Positions 25,101 through 37,500 of a stretch of DNA of 64,000 nucleotides are shown in pieces. The stretch's first letter is position 1, and every line of letters starts with the position of its first letter. Source of the stretch: Rhea pennata (taxonomy: Eukaryota; Chordata; Aves; Rheiformes; Rheidae); contig NC_084666.1 of NCBI RefSeq assembly GCF_028389875.1, positions 63,372,422 through 63,436,421 on the forward strand. Direction: 5' to 3'. Under the pieces are notes generated by a model. It was not told where the DNA came from. It searched no databases and saw only the letters and a program-made list of their open reading frames with translations. The position numbers and the translations under genes are program-made.

Positions 25101-27181
25101 ACCTCGAAAACATGGCTGATACCGTCTGATACCATCCGACGCCCGCCAGGTGCCTCTCAGGAGTTTAGACGGCACTAAGCCTCTGTGCAAAACATCTGTT
25201 AGAGTCACTGTAAACCCCCCGTTTCAGGATCAAAGCCCTTTCCCCGCTATGGATACAAGCCCTCCCCACCGAATGGTTGTGGATCTCCTCTGTTCGGGGT
25301 TCAGGTAAGTCTGTGCCCGTTCTTTGGTTTCTCTGTGGTGCGGGGGCTTTCAGACGTGGACTTTCCTCGGGGCGGGAGCCGCTCTCCTCCCTCGCCCTCA
25401 AGATGAGGACAGCATCCATGTACAGCGCTCCCACTTCTGTGGGCTCCGGCACATGGTTTCCTAACATCGCGTAGGAGGTGTTAGGATTATAAACAAACGT
25501 AGCACAAATATTTTCATCATTGGCCTAAAATATTATAGGAATAAAACAGAATGCTGATTAATTTTAAATCTTTTGATTAAAATGTTTTATTCTTACGAAT
25601 ATTTTCAAAAGCACTGAGTAACAATAGCCCTCTGTTTGTGCAAGCAGAGGGTTTGGCTCTTGCTTTTATTCTCCGTACTGACACTAATCCATTTTCCTTA
25701 ATACGAGAGGAAATACTGATTAGCTTGTTAGAGGAGAATTGCAAATTATAGAGATAAGTGAATGACAGCTGGATTGGTTGCATTAGTTTTTAATTTCTAG
25801 CTTATAGTCTCTGAATGTGATAGAATATGAACCTTTCCTAGCTGAAATACCTGCTAATGGTGGAGGCGGGTTTCTTCACAGTTTGACATTGGTATCCCGT
25901 CAATGACAAAGTGCTGCAATCACCACGACAGATGCTACGATACCTGTGGCAATAAAAAAAATGATTGTGATGAGCAGTTTCAGTCTTGCCTCTCCAAAAT
26001 CTGCAGAGAGGTGCAGAAAACACTTGGAATATCAGAAACTGTACAAGGTAAGTCTGAAAAATACGTTTTTCTTCCCCAGTTTGACTGAGCTGATTTGGCA
26101 AGAAATGCTTGTGCTGTACAGAAGTGCCGTGTTCTCAGAAGCTAGTGCTGTTGCTGAAAGAGGCAGTCCTCCCTCTGTCATGCAGCATTGGTACAGCTGA
26201 GTGATGACACAACATGAGAAAGTGATCAGGATTAAAACTAACCCCGGGGAAAAAATAATGCCCCCCGCCTGGAGTACACAGACAGGAATATGACTTCATA
26301 AAAATTTGTGTGTAATAATTGTTGTATTTCCCACAGTATAATTAAGTATTCTTTGTTCTACTAGGTGAATTCTGAATGTCTACTATATGCAAATGCTAGT
26401 AAGCTGTAGAAAAATACTGAACTGTTTACTTTTACAAAGTAGCGATCTTAAAATAATATGTTGTTATAGTGTAAGCATTTAATGCTGTTCCTCAGCATGT
26501 AAATTTTAGGTTTTTCAGTAAGAACCCACAGAATGATTATCAGCCCACATCTCGATCAATACATAGTATAGTCATGCTTCTAAAACTTGAACAGTGGTGC
26601 TCTTAGAGTAAGTAGTTCCATTGAACTGCCAGTTTTTAGAACAAACCTGTGTTTGTACCTCTCAAATTCACATGACTGCAAAGAAGTCATATTGTTAGTA
26701 TTTTGTGTCAGAATCAGTATTTGTTCAATTTGTCGAGCTGCTGTTAAAGATAGCAAGCTTTGCATAAATTGGGTTGCATAAAGTGAGGGGTAAAGTGGCT
26801 CTTTTGTCTTGCCAAGCCTAAGCGACGTTTCTAACACTGATAACAGTTCGTATGCAATGAATTTGCTTTCTTACTTTGTTTGGAATATGAAATATCATTA
26901 GTCACAAATGATTCTGCATTGGTTTAGTCTTTCATTTGATGGCCTTCTTGCTCTGAGAGGACTGTTTCTTCCTTAAAATCTTTTTCAGTTTGCTGGAGTC
27001 ATTTCTATTAGTTTGATGTTCCATTTAAAGAGTATTTTAACTAAACTCCTCTTTTTTTGCAGCTTGTGAATCAACAGTTCAGCTGTTGTTTGATGCAGTT
27101 ATTCATTTAGGATGTAAACCTTACCTGGACAGCCAAAGAGCTGCATGTATGTGTCAATATGAGGATAAAACAGATCTCTAA
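24651..27181 (+). CDS. PLA2G12A: Group XIIA secretory phospholipase A2, complete
   Basis: Group XII phospholipases A2 are small secreted, disulfide-rich enzymes related to those that release fatty acid from the sn-2 position of phospholipids with Ca2+. Coding exons: 24651-24864, 25228-25304, 25882-26047, 27063-27181; 576 nt, 191 residues (human 189). The start gives a leucine-rich signal peptide (residues 1 to about 24) followed by the conserved segment WRMTLKTIRNGVHKID. The active-site sequence CCNHHDRCYDTCG carries the His112-Asp113 pair. The atypical Ca2+-binding region (GCGSPLFGV...IGIPS) of group XII is present, split by intron 2. The C-terminal CKPYLDSQRAACMC segment and terminal DKTDL match the family. 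All introns are GT-AG with consistent phases; intron 1 is only 363 bases. It lies head to tail between CFI and CASP6, the expected synteny. Assignment to XIIA rather than XIIB rests on the intact HD pair and synteny. Confidence 0.97.
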
Positions 27182-27209
27182 AAGAAGATTTGAGAGCTCA
27201 TGGTGTGGA

Positions 27210-27215
27210 ATAAAG
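27210..27215 (+). terminator. Candidate poly(A) signals after PLA2G12A
   Basis: An AATAAA hexamer starts only 28 bases after the stop codon; others lie at 27989-27994 and 28626-28631. The two distal ones are more usual positions, so alternative 3' UTR lengths of about 0.8 and 1.5 kb are plausible. Choice cannot be made from sequence. Confidence 0.45.
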
Positions 27216-28631
27216 TGAAAGACTCAACTGGAATGTGGCCAGCGTTTGGTTACAAAGCTTTAGATTTTTCAGAACGTAATATATTAAACACTGACATGAA
27301 TATACTGGTTTGATAGCCACTATGATGTTCTTCCTAAAGCTAAAAATATATATGTACACATATGTGTATATGTATGAAAAACCCTTTTTCTCTCTCCCCA
27401 TCACCATCCATACCCCCTGAGCTTGGAAACAGAAATTAGTTTCCTTTGGCATAGGTCTGTATGCTCAGGGTGTGCTTCTATAAAACATCAGTGTCTTTTT
27501 TACTTTAAAAAACTCATAAAGAACTGCATAATAAGGAAATCAGAGGTGCAGAAGAGCTGTATTCAATTCTCATATTTTTCTTAATGTAGGTCAAAATTTA
27601 GGTTTACTAGCAGTTGATGCATCTGATGGCTCCAACAGGAAAGACTATTTTGTGTGAGTTTAAAGTGGCATTTTAAATATCCCGTACTTACGTGCTTTTC
27701 GTGGAATCTGAGATAAACTGACTTAATTTCACTCTGACGTATGCTTTTCATGTGTGAAGACCAGAAGAAGCCTTTAACAGACGCGTACACCTGCACTACA
27801 TATTTTTGCCTGATTATACATCAAACTCACTTCTGCAGCACTTTTCAGATCAAACGTTGATCCTTTTAAGGCTTGACCACTAAAATGAACAGCATGTAAC
27901 CTAAGGATATATTTTTGATTTGACAAAATGCTGAAATGCAGTTGTAATATGTTATTTTAAAAAATGAATCTTAAGTGTTTATTTTTCAAATAAAACATTT
28001 TGGTGCTCTGTGCATTATATGCATAGAAATTATATATTCATTTGTTCAAAGCGGTTGATTTATATTTGTCTAGTGGTACAACTTGGTTACTTTATTATCT
28101 TTGTTTTCATTCTATTGAAAACCAGAAGTTCCACAGCTGTAGTCAATACGCCTAACTAACCTTGTTATTTAAAATGCCCTCTGTGAGGCTGACAAACATC
28201 TGATCGTGTATTTCTGTCATCTTTTTCTTCTGTGACTTCTATAACTGAAATTGTTCAGTGTCTGAATTATTTTGGGTTTGTTCTCTGTACTGATTTTTCA
28301 TTGCTTCTCTCCAGCTGTCAGACCTCAGTTAACTTTTTGTGTTAGATACTCTGTCATAGAAACTTCAGTTTCTTCTCCTGCTCCCCTGATTCTGCCTTAG
28401 AAATCCACAGAGGACTGAAAATTAAAATACTACATCTGTGAACAGGGTGTGGGAACTATGCAAAAAGCCTAAAATTTACCTGACTTGTGGACTGTAGTGT
28501 GATTTCTTGTCTGGAAATACTTTTGTATGGTTTTGCTTTACCAGCTGTTTGTGGGGGTTTTTGTTTTTTTTCCACTAGAGCCTGCTTTACATGACACTGA
28601 ATGTAAGTGTGACTCTTCTTCATAGAATAAA

Positions 28632-30280
28632 GTTCCTGATGAAGTTTTTTGGTTATGCTTCATGGTTTGTGTTCATGTTTGTGGTTATGAAGTAGCACTG
28701 CTGGAGAAGTATCACTGTAGAGTTTTTTAAAACTGAATTTGGGGAACTTGTGGTTCCTCCAGATGTAGTAACATTTGTCTTCTGTCAGAGAATCAAAACA
28801 ACTCTAACTTAGTCTCATATGCCATTGTTGGAACCTTAGAAGTCTCTTAATACCAAAGCAGTGAATGGTAAGGATGTTGTTTGCTAGAATTAAACTTCGA
28901 TGCAGTACAATGATGAGTCAAAAACAAGATCATAAATCAACTAGATGGCTGGTGAGTTAGGTAGAAAGGAGTTTTAACTATATGCTTATTTGGATGTGGA
29001 AGAAAATTTTCACTGTTCCAAAGAGCTGTGAAAGGTTTTTAGAGAGTTTCCTGCAGACCATTTATAATACTAAAAGGAGAAGAGCTTTAATGCAGCTAAA
29101 TAACACAGAACTTAAGTAGTTCTGCTCACAAATCAGAGGAAGCATTTAACTTCTGGGGAGCATTTACTTTGCCTAAGCCTTTCCTGTGGCAGAAAGCTTT
29201 AATTATCGTTACCAGCAAACTACACAAAATATATTTTACAGTGCTACAATCCCAAAATGAAGAAAAGTCTTAATTATACCATTTGATAATTGGCTACATA
29301 TATAGCAAGTTTTGGCATTTGACTCTTCAGTGTGTGCTCTTATGTAGTCACAGTACTAAGTATCCCTGTGATTTTTTTTATATGTTAAGGTGCTAATACA
29401 GCTGCCTCCCTCAGGCTATTTTCCACTTCTGGATGATCAGGACAGCAGCAGTGTCAAACTTCCTGTCTTTGAACTGCAGGTCCATCTATAATGCTTTTTC
29501 AAGTATATTCCACTTACGGTGCAACTACTGCAAAAATCTGAAACAATTTCAAAGCACATACATTCATGTATAACAAAAGCTTTTATATGTTAATATAAGC
29601 AGGAAATGCATCCTAGAGTCAAATCTTACCTTAGGGTTCACATGTGTGATTGAGTTACTGTGATTCAGCTGAACGTGGTCTCACTGAGTATGCTGTTAGC
29701 CTCCAATCAACCAAAGGGAAATAACATGATTGCTTAAGATCATCTTACTGAGATTTAAGATGACTGTTGAATTAAAGAATATGAATGATAATAAATTCAA
29801 ACTCCGCTTAACAGAAAGCCACTGCCGAGTCCTAGACATAGACTCTACAGTAGCTGCTCATACAGAATTATTGCAGGTAGTGGTTTTAGGGGCAGATATC
29901 ATGTAAGCTGAAAGCTCTGAAATTTGCAGTTTGTAAAAACACTGAACCTACTCAGTAAAAATCTAAACGTTTTACAGTGGAAGATGCAATTCTTACAATA
30001 GGACAATGTTTCAACTACAGTAATATAGAAAGACAATTCAAACGATTTTATCTTGATTACTGGCAGTCTGAGGATAACAAGTCAAAAGACAAGGAAAACA
30101 ATCAAAAGCAATTAGAAATATCCATTACTCCTTTAATGAGAAGGGGGACATCTTGTCTAATACATTTGAATTAGGCAAGAAACCTATGTAAAAAAGGTCA
30201 AGCAGATCAAGTAAGAAGACCTAACATCCCAGTCTAGGGCCTCCTGCTCTTTTGTGCCTGTAGCCGTGTTGATGTCTAAG
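28632..30280. other. Spacer between PLA2G12A and CASP6
   Basis: AT-rich, unique-looking sequence downstream of the most distal candidate PLA2G12A poly(A) signal. A 65-codon open frame at 29977-30174 has no recognisable family and is not supported. No repeat was recognised. Confidence 0.55.
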
Positions 30281-30289
30281 AGGTGGTTC

Positions 30290-31530
30290 ACAGCGAAGTT
30301 TACCCCAGAGCCCACGCAGAAATAGGCCAGTGGCGGAGTTGGGGTCCACCCGCACGTCACAGATCTGCAGAGCTCGGACGCAGAAGGAAGCCTGCTGTCA
30401 CAGGCTTTGGCCAGAAACCATTCTTACTACGCCAGGAGCGGGCAGGCGTCACGCACTGGGAAGGTCGGGAGTACCGGCCCACTCCTCGCGCTCGCAGGAG
30501 CGTTGCGGAGGTCTGCCGCATCGACGCACGATGCACAGAGGGAGTAAAAGCACCCGCGCCCAAACCACCCCAGTCCTTTTATGTGGGCACCTGAAAGGGA
30601 GGACGTTTTTGGTGACAGCAGCCTTAGAGCACAGAAAACAGCGTGTGCTTTTAGGGGGGCTTTGAGTGCAGCTCTGGGAAGTCTCCGCGCTTTAGTTTCT
30701 CACCAGTTCTCACGGTTTCTCAACAGCTGGGAGGACGATGCCTTTGTGTGTGGTAGCGCGCGGTTAACGGACCATCATCCCTAACTCGTACTGCGCAGGG
30801 ACCTAGAGAATACACGAAAAAGTGCAAGAAGTACCGAGGGGCGCGCTGACGCGCTACCGCGGGGCCTGACCCCGCCGGGAGCGGGAGCCGGGGCCCCGCG
30901 GCGCCGCACGCTCCCCGCTCCTCCGCCCCGGGGGCCGGGCCGGGCCGGGCCGAGGGGCGGGCCGGAAGGCGCGGCCGGGCACAGCCGCGCACGGCGCCTC
31001 CGTTGGCGGCTATGGCGGGCTCGGAGCGGCGGCGGCCGGGAGGTAGGGGGGCCGCGGCGGGGGGCGGCCCGGGGGCGCCGCCGGGCGGGGCGGGGCGGGG
31101 CGGCGCGGCGGTTGGCGGCGGCGGTTGGCGGCGGTTGGCGGCGGTTGGCGGCGGTTACGGGGCGCGCGCGCCCGGCCTTTGCCTGGAGGGCGGCGGGCTG
31201 CGTGGCGCCGGGCGGCGCGAGGAGGGCGCTGGAGGGCTCGCTGCGCGGCCGGCGTGCCCGGCGCCGCGGCGCGGTGCCGCAGAGCGCGAAGGCGCCGTGC
31301 GGGGGGACGTGCGCCTTGGCGGTGGCGGCGGAGGAGGGTGGGAGGGAAGGCGCAGGACTGGCGCGGCTGCGGAGGGCCGAGCCGAGCCGGGCCGGGCCGG
31401 GCCGGGCCGGGGCGGCGCACCCTCAGCGCCCCGGGGCAGCCGCCAGCCCGAGGCTCGCGTTGTCGGCGCGGCAGGCGAGCAGCGCACGAAGAGCGGGGGA
31501 AACGGCTGTGGATAGGCAGACATCGGGCGC
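30290..31530 (+). promoter_or_regulatory. CpG island of the CASP6 promoter
   Basis: CpG-rich from about 30290, with the densest core at 30840-31530 containing repeated GGGCC units (around 30932-30956 and 31387-31410). It contains CASP6 exon 1 (ATG at 31012) and the start of intron 1. No TATA box is evident, which fits a CpG-island promoter. The start site is unknown. Confidence 0.75.
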
Positions 31531-34500
31531 CAAGGAGAAACGGGATGCTGCAGAAAGTCAAGTCGACACAGGAGATAGACGCGCTATCAGAGTGTGTGTG
31601 TGTTCGAGGGGAGTGAAAACAAGACTGCTAGGATCTGCAATACCATTCGTATGAGGCGTTTACACCACCGCAAGTGGTATTCTTGTAGGAAGGGTGATGG
31701 CTGACTTGGATCCTGTCAGTAAAGCACCAGTAAATTCCAGACATAAACTGCCAGAAGGATAAACAAAATACATTTCCAACTGAGATTTTCACTTTCAGAG
31801 GAGACAAATCTCAAATTAAAAGGAAAGCTTTCCAAAAGCTCTCTGGACTGATAGCTGCAGGGCTTGAATGTTGAGACTTCAGGCTTAACTCGGTAGAGTT
31901 AAAATCAGGGACTCTTTATGTCAAACGAGGAGAGAGAAAATTCATATTCTAGGCATAAATGAATTTACCTTTATGCAGGCACAAATAATACTCAGACTGG
32001 GTATCTAGATCCTGATCTTACCCTCATTTCCCTAAAAGGAGCTGCAGCAGCCCTCATAAGCAGGCTGGAGCATCAGCTCATAGCCTCGCAAAGCTCCTGC
32101 TTCTCTTCTACATCCACAAATCCATGGGACTGGATGGGATGCACCCACAAGTACTGAGGGAGCTGGTGGATGTTGTTGCCATGCCACTCTCCATCATTTT
32201 TGAAAAGCCATGGAGAACTGGAGAGGTGCCCGAGGACTGGAAGAAAGCCAGTGTCACTCCAGTCTTCAAAAAGGGCAAGAAGGAGGACCCAGGCAACTAT
32301 AGGCCAGTCAGCCTCACCTCCATCCCTGGTAAGGTGATGGAACAGCTCATTCTGGATGTCATCTCCAGACATATGGAGGAGAAGAAGGTGATAAGGAGTA
32401 GCCAGCATGGATTCACCAAGGGGAAATCCTGCTTAACCAATCTGATAGCCTTCTACGATGGAATGACTGGCTGGGTAGGTGTGGGGAGAGCAGTGGACGT
32501 TGTATACCTTGACTTCAGCAAGGCTTTTGACACTGTCTCCCATAACATCCTCCTAGAGAAGCTCAGGAAGTGTGGGTTAGACGAGTGGACAGTGAGGTGG
32601 ATTGAGAACTGGCTGAAAGGCAGAGCTCAGAGGGTTGTCATCAGTGGTGTGGAGTCTAGTTGTAGGCCTGTGGCTGGTGGTGTCCCCCAGGGCTCAGTAT
32701 CGGGTCCCATCCTGTTCATTATCAATGACCTGGATGAGGGGACAGAGTGCCTCCTCAGCAAGTTTGCTGATGATGCCAAGCTGGGAGGAGTGGCTGACAC
32801 ACCAGAGGGCTGTGCTGCCATTCAGAAAGACCTGGAGAGCCTGGAGAGCTCGGCAGAGAGGAACCTCATGAGGTTCCACAAGAGCAAGTCCAGAGCCCTG
32901 CACCTAGGGAGAAATAACCCCATGCACCAGTACAAGCTGGGGGCTGACCTTCTGGAGAGCAGCTCTGCAGAGAAGGACCTGGGAGGGCTGGTGGATGACA
33001 AGTTGACCATGAGCCAGCAGTGTGCCCTTGTGGCCAAGAAAGCTGATGGTATCCTGGGGTGCATTAGGAAGAGTGTTGCCAGCAGGTCGAGGGAGGTGAT
33101 CCTGCCCCTCTGCTCAGCCCTGGGGAGGCCTCATCTCGAGTCCTGTCTCCAGTTCTGGCTCCCCAGTACAGGAGAGACCTGGAGTTACTGGAGAGAGTCT
33201 TTTCAGTTGTCCCATGTGACAGGACAAGAGGCAATGGGCAGAAACTGAAGCACAGGAAGTTCTGCCTGAACGTGAGGGGGAATTTCTTCCCTGTGAGAGT
33301 GATGGAGCACTGGAACAGGTTGCCCAGAAAGGTTGTGGAGTCTCCTTCTCTGGAGATATTCAAGGCCCGCCTGGCTGCAACCCTGTCTAACATGCTCTAG
33401 GTGACCGTGCTGAGCAAGGAGGTTGGACTAGATGATCTCCAGAGATCCCTTCCAACCTTACTGATTCTATGATTCTAGCTTCTGATGCCCAAGTCCTTAG
33501 CTGAGCAGAAGGAGAACTTCAGTAGAGAAGCTGAAGGACATACCAGGTAGCCAGACTAGCCAGCAGCAGATGTGGGTTTGGGCCCCTCTGCCTAAGGGTC
33601 TGCACTGCACGTGGTTCTCTTGTTCTCTGAGAACGCTCTCCTCTGGGCACTGAATGAGGCATTTATGTTATGGTGAGCACAGTAAAACCACACTGCTTGC
33701 ACTGGGTGTTCCACATTCGCAGCCCTTGGCATCCTTTTTCATAGAAGGAAGTAATCCTGACCTTGGTAAAACAATGTTCTTCCTTGGTAGGAACTGTTGG
33801 TGTCTTTTTTTTAGTTCCCCAAGAGGCTTTTAGGCTTATACCTAATTGTTCTATTTGGTTGCTGGTATTTTCTAAGTGCCATGTCCTTTGGCCAAAACAC
33901 TAGACATGTAATTTTGTATGTAAATGTAATTAAGGAGATTAAAATGTATCCAAGAAACATGTGCTATGAGATCCCAATGTGATCCAGTCAAAATTGCATA
34001 CCTAGTTTTTTTTGATTCTCTTTAATCAATCCATCTTCACAAGGTTTAAGACCAGCAGAAAAATTTCCATAAATAACTGTCTTTTTTATTTAAGTAGTAT
34101 TACTTGAATGAAGCTGTGATATGACTGACACTGGCAACAAAAATCTGAAGATTAGAAATTGAACAATTAAAAGAAAAGAAAAATCATCTTCCCCTAGTTT
34201 CACCTGGTGCAGGGTATTTAGATGTTTGAAAACTATAATGTTTTTAAGGTCTGTTGTATATTTAATTGAGGCAAAAACATCAGCCAAATTGCACGAATAT
34301 AAACATAAATACAGTGTGAACTTAAATATACAAAGATTTCTGCTTTGCATTGGAACAAAGTCACAATAACAATGTTGTTGCTGCATTTTATCCACACTCA
34401 TTCTTCAGCACTTGTCCTGTCATTAGTCTGATCATCTTGTTATGTTTCCTTCAAACGGAAATGGATTTTGTCATGCATCAGATCACTGCCAATACTTATA

Positions 34501-37500
34501 AATAAGATCTAACGCCTGACAGCATGATGAGTACCTGCAAATGCAAATCTGTAATGGCACTCATCCTTACAGGGATTAGATTCCCACTGAGTTGTACCCC
34601 TTGTCTCCTTTCCTATGGTATTCTATATATAAGCTTCTGAAATCCATTCCAGATTTCTGAAAGTTTATTCTTATGTTATTATAAACTTTTCCCCATATCA
34701 CTATATATCTATGTTAGCTTAGTTTGCAAGACTTCAGTCAGTTGTGAAAAACATGGAAAAAATAACAAAAGGTGGGATTGCGCAAATAAAATTATATGTA
34801 AACATGTATGTAAGCGTAACCATGTTTCTCTTCTAATTGCAGGCCAAGTCCAGTTGGATAGTAGACCTGTATTAACCACCACAGGTATGCTGTAATATGT
34901 AATTCTTTTAACATGGTAGGTAGTTTCCAGTAGTAGTAGTAGCAGCTGAGATCTTAATCCCATTGAGATGTTTGAGTGGAAGGAATAAGTAGTTAAACCT
35001 AACCACCTACGAGTCTTTTCTCTGATAATTCCAAGGATAAGCACATTCCCTGTTGTTCCTACAATATCTACCTGTATGTACATCCTGTTACTGGGGATAC
35101 TTATCTGGTCTATAGTTTAGCAGAAGAAAAGGTATAAAACTTGCATCTTTTCAATTTTTGTTAGATACTAATACTGTTGCATTACCTGCTATGACTAACA
35201 TGCTGCGTCTAACCTCAAAGAGAATACTTAGTTTTGCATTAGCTGCATTACTGAAATCAAAGAAATACCAGTGTATTTTTAGATTATGTGTAAAATCATA
35301 ACTACTTTTAAGTTAAAGAGATTTAAGTTAAAGATTGCATATACCCACTTTAAATATATATATTAGCTACATACATCTCAACCGCCTAAAATACAGACTG
35401 TTGGAGTCATGACTTTAAGAACAACCTTCAAAAGTTGTGCATGCAGACAAATGCTAATTGGACAGTTCAACTGCATACATAATTACCTGGCTTGTGAATG
35501 AGCTTTTCTTTCACACCAACAGCCAAACTTTGTGGCTGGATATGTACACCTTGTTTTTATTTTATTTATTTATTTATTTTTTAATGAATGATTTGGCAGC
35601 TAAATCACTTTCTGGTCTTTCTAACAGATGGAAATCTGAACATCACAGAAGTAGATGCACTTGATAAAAGGTAAAGTTCTGATGGCGATGACAGAGAGAG
35701 GGCTGTGGCACTGAGGACAGTTCAGGGTTTTCTGATCTTTAAGAATGTGACTGGGTTATTTACTCAACCCCACCTACTTACAGACCATGTTTCTAATTTT
35801 AGCTATATTAGATGTAGAACTATGGTTCTTTTCATGAAGGCACGCAGAATGGACTCTTAGGATTGGAGTCCTATTATGTTAAGCAATGTGCAAAGACCGT
35901 GACAAAAAGACACCATCGCAATCTAAAGAACAAGTGGACAGAGTAAGTGACAGAGCACAGCACAGGCATTTATTCCTCCATGAGACAAAGGGACCTTGGG
36001 ATAGTGATTCCATAAATTTTTACCACTCCACCTTACAACAGCAACTACTCTTCTAGAACTTTTTTTTTTTTTTTTTTTTTTGCCTCACCCACTCAGTGAA
36101 TACAGCTAAGCAGAGGGAGAATTAGAGAGGGAACCATCCTCTAACTGCCATTCTCCAGATCTGAGAAGGTAACTGTCCAAAATCCTCAGAACATGTTTCT
36201 GAGTTATAAGGAAGAAAAACCATCACCAAAATCCAAATAAACTCTAGCATGCATGAAATGTCATTCATAACTACAGGTCTAAAGTTTAGCACCTCTGCAT
36301 TTTGTCATGTTAAGTACTCAAATTAGGGAGCGTGAGATAAAGAACCTCACTCACTTTTCTTACCAGTTATTCAACAAACATTGTAAAAATCCCCCAACTT
36401 CAAATAGTCATTGAGTTTCTGTACCCTGTTCTGAGTTCTTCTGTAGTTGTTGCAGAAAGATGTTTTATTAAGGGGCTGTTCAGAATAAAAATGGAGAAAC
36501 AGAAGTAGTTGAATAACTTGTGTCTTGTAGTGGAGGAAAAAAAAGTATTTTGGAAGAAACTGTGATCATCAGATAACTTCTGTAGGCAAATATTCTAAGC
36601 CATTTCTCCCAGGAAAGGCACCAAACCTGAACATTCCACAGCAGAAAAAACACAGCAACATGCCAAAAGTAACGGCTCTGCCTAGAACCAGTTCTAGGGC
36701 AGCGTGACCTGGACTGTCATTCTGTGCACCCATAGCACTGGCTACTGCCAGAAGCGTTTTAGCTTCTGTTCACTGCACTATCACTTCTGTCAACAGAAGC
36801 AGTAAGATTTCTGTCTGCTTTTTCCCCTTAAATACAGCCATGCCAAAGCCTGGAAAGGACCTTTTGGGTCCAAAAATAGAATCCATAGTGTGCTATCAGC
36901 GACTTCCACACCGCTATTGTTCATAACACATAAAGCAAAGCTTAGACAATTACAGTTGCAAATAAATACATATACACAATCCAACTATGTTAAAATAATA
37001 TTTAGCTAAATAGAAAACATGGAGATTTGGACCTGCATTTAAACACACTCTTTTATATACCCTTCTGTGTTTCTTACTAATGAGATAGCCTCCTGACAGG
37101 TAACAATACAAATCTGTCTTAGAGGAATTATTTAACTCTGCCTGTGTGTTAGTACACACCCAGCACTAACTTAATTGCTTAATATGCCCAAGAGTTTCAA
37201 AAAGACCTAGTGATCAGGCTCTTTCTAAAATTTTATAGGTGTTAAAGTCTTGTCTTCTGAAACTGCATCCTCATGGTCAGTTATAAAAATCTCAGCTAGT
37301 GAGAATACACAAAGGGAATTCAGTTAGCCATTAACTCAGTTATCAAGAATGTTTTCTGTCTCCAGCAATAAACAAACACTTGACTCTGTTGAGCAGTACA
37401 AAATGAACCACCAAAGAAGAGGAGTTGCATTAATCTTCAATCACGAGCACTTTTTTTGGCATTTAATGCTGCCAGAAAGACGTGGAACTATTGCAGACAA

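Noticed and set aside
29977-30174. 65-codon open frame between PLA2G12A and CASP6
   Set aside because: No homology recognised, no splice or promoter context, and of a length expected by chance in AT-rich DNA.
31003-31654. Several open frames of 120-183 codons on both strands around CASP6 exon 1
   Set aside because: Compositional artefacts of the CpG island. The real exon 1 is short, ending at the donor at 31042 that joins in phase to exon 2.
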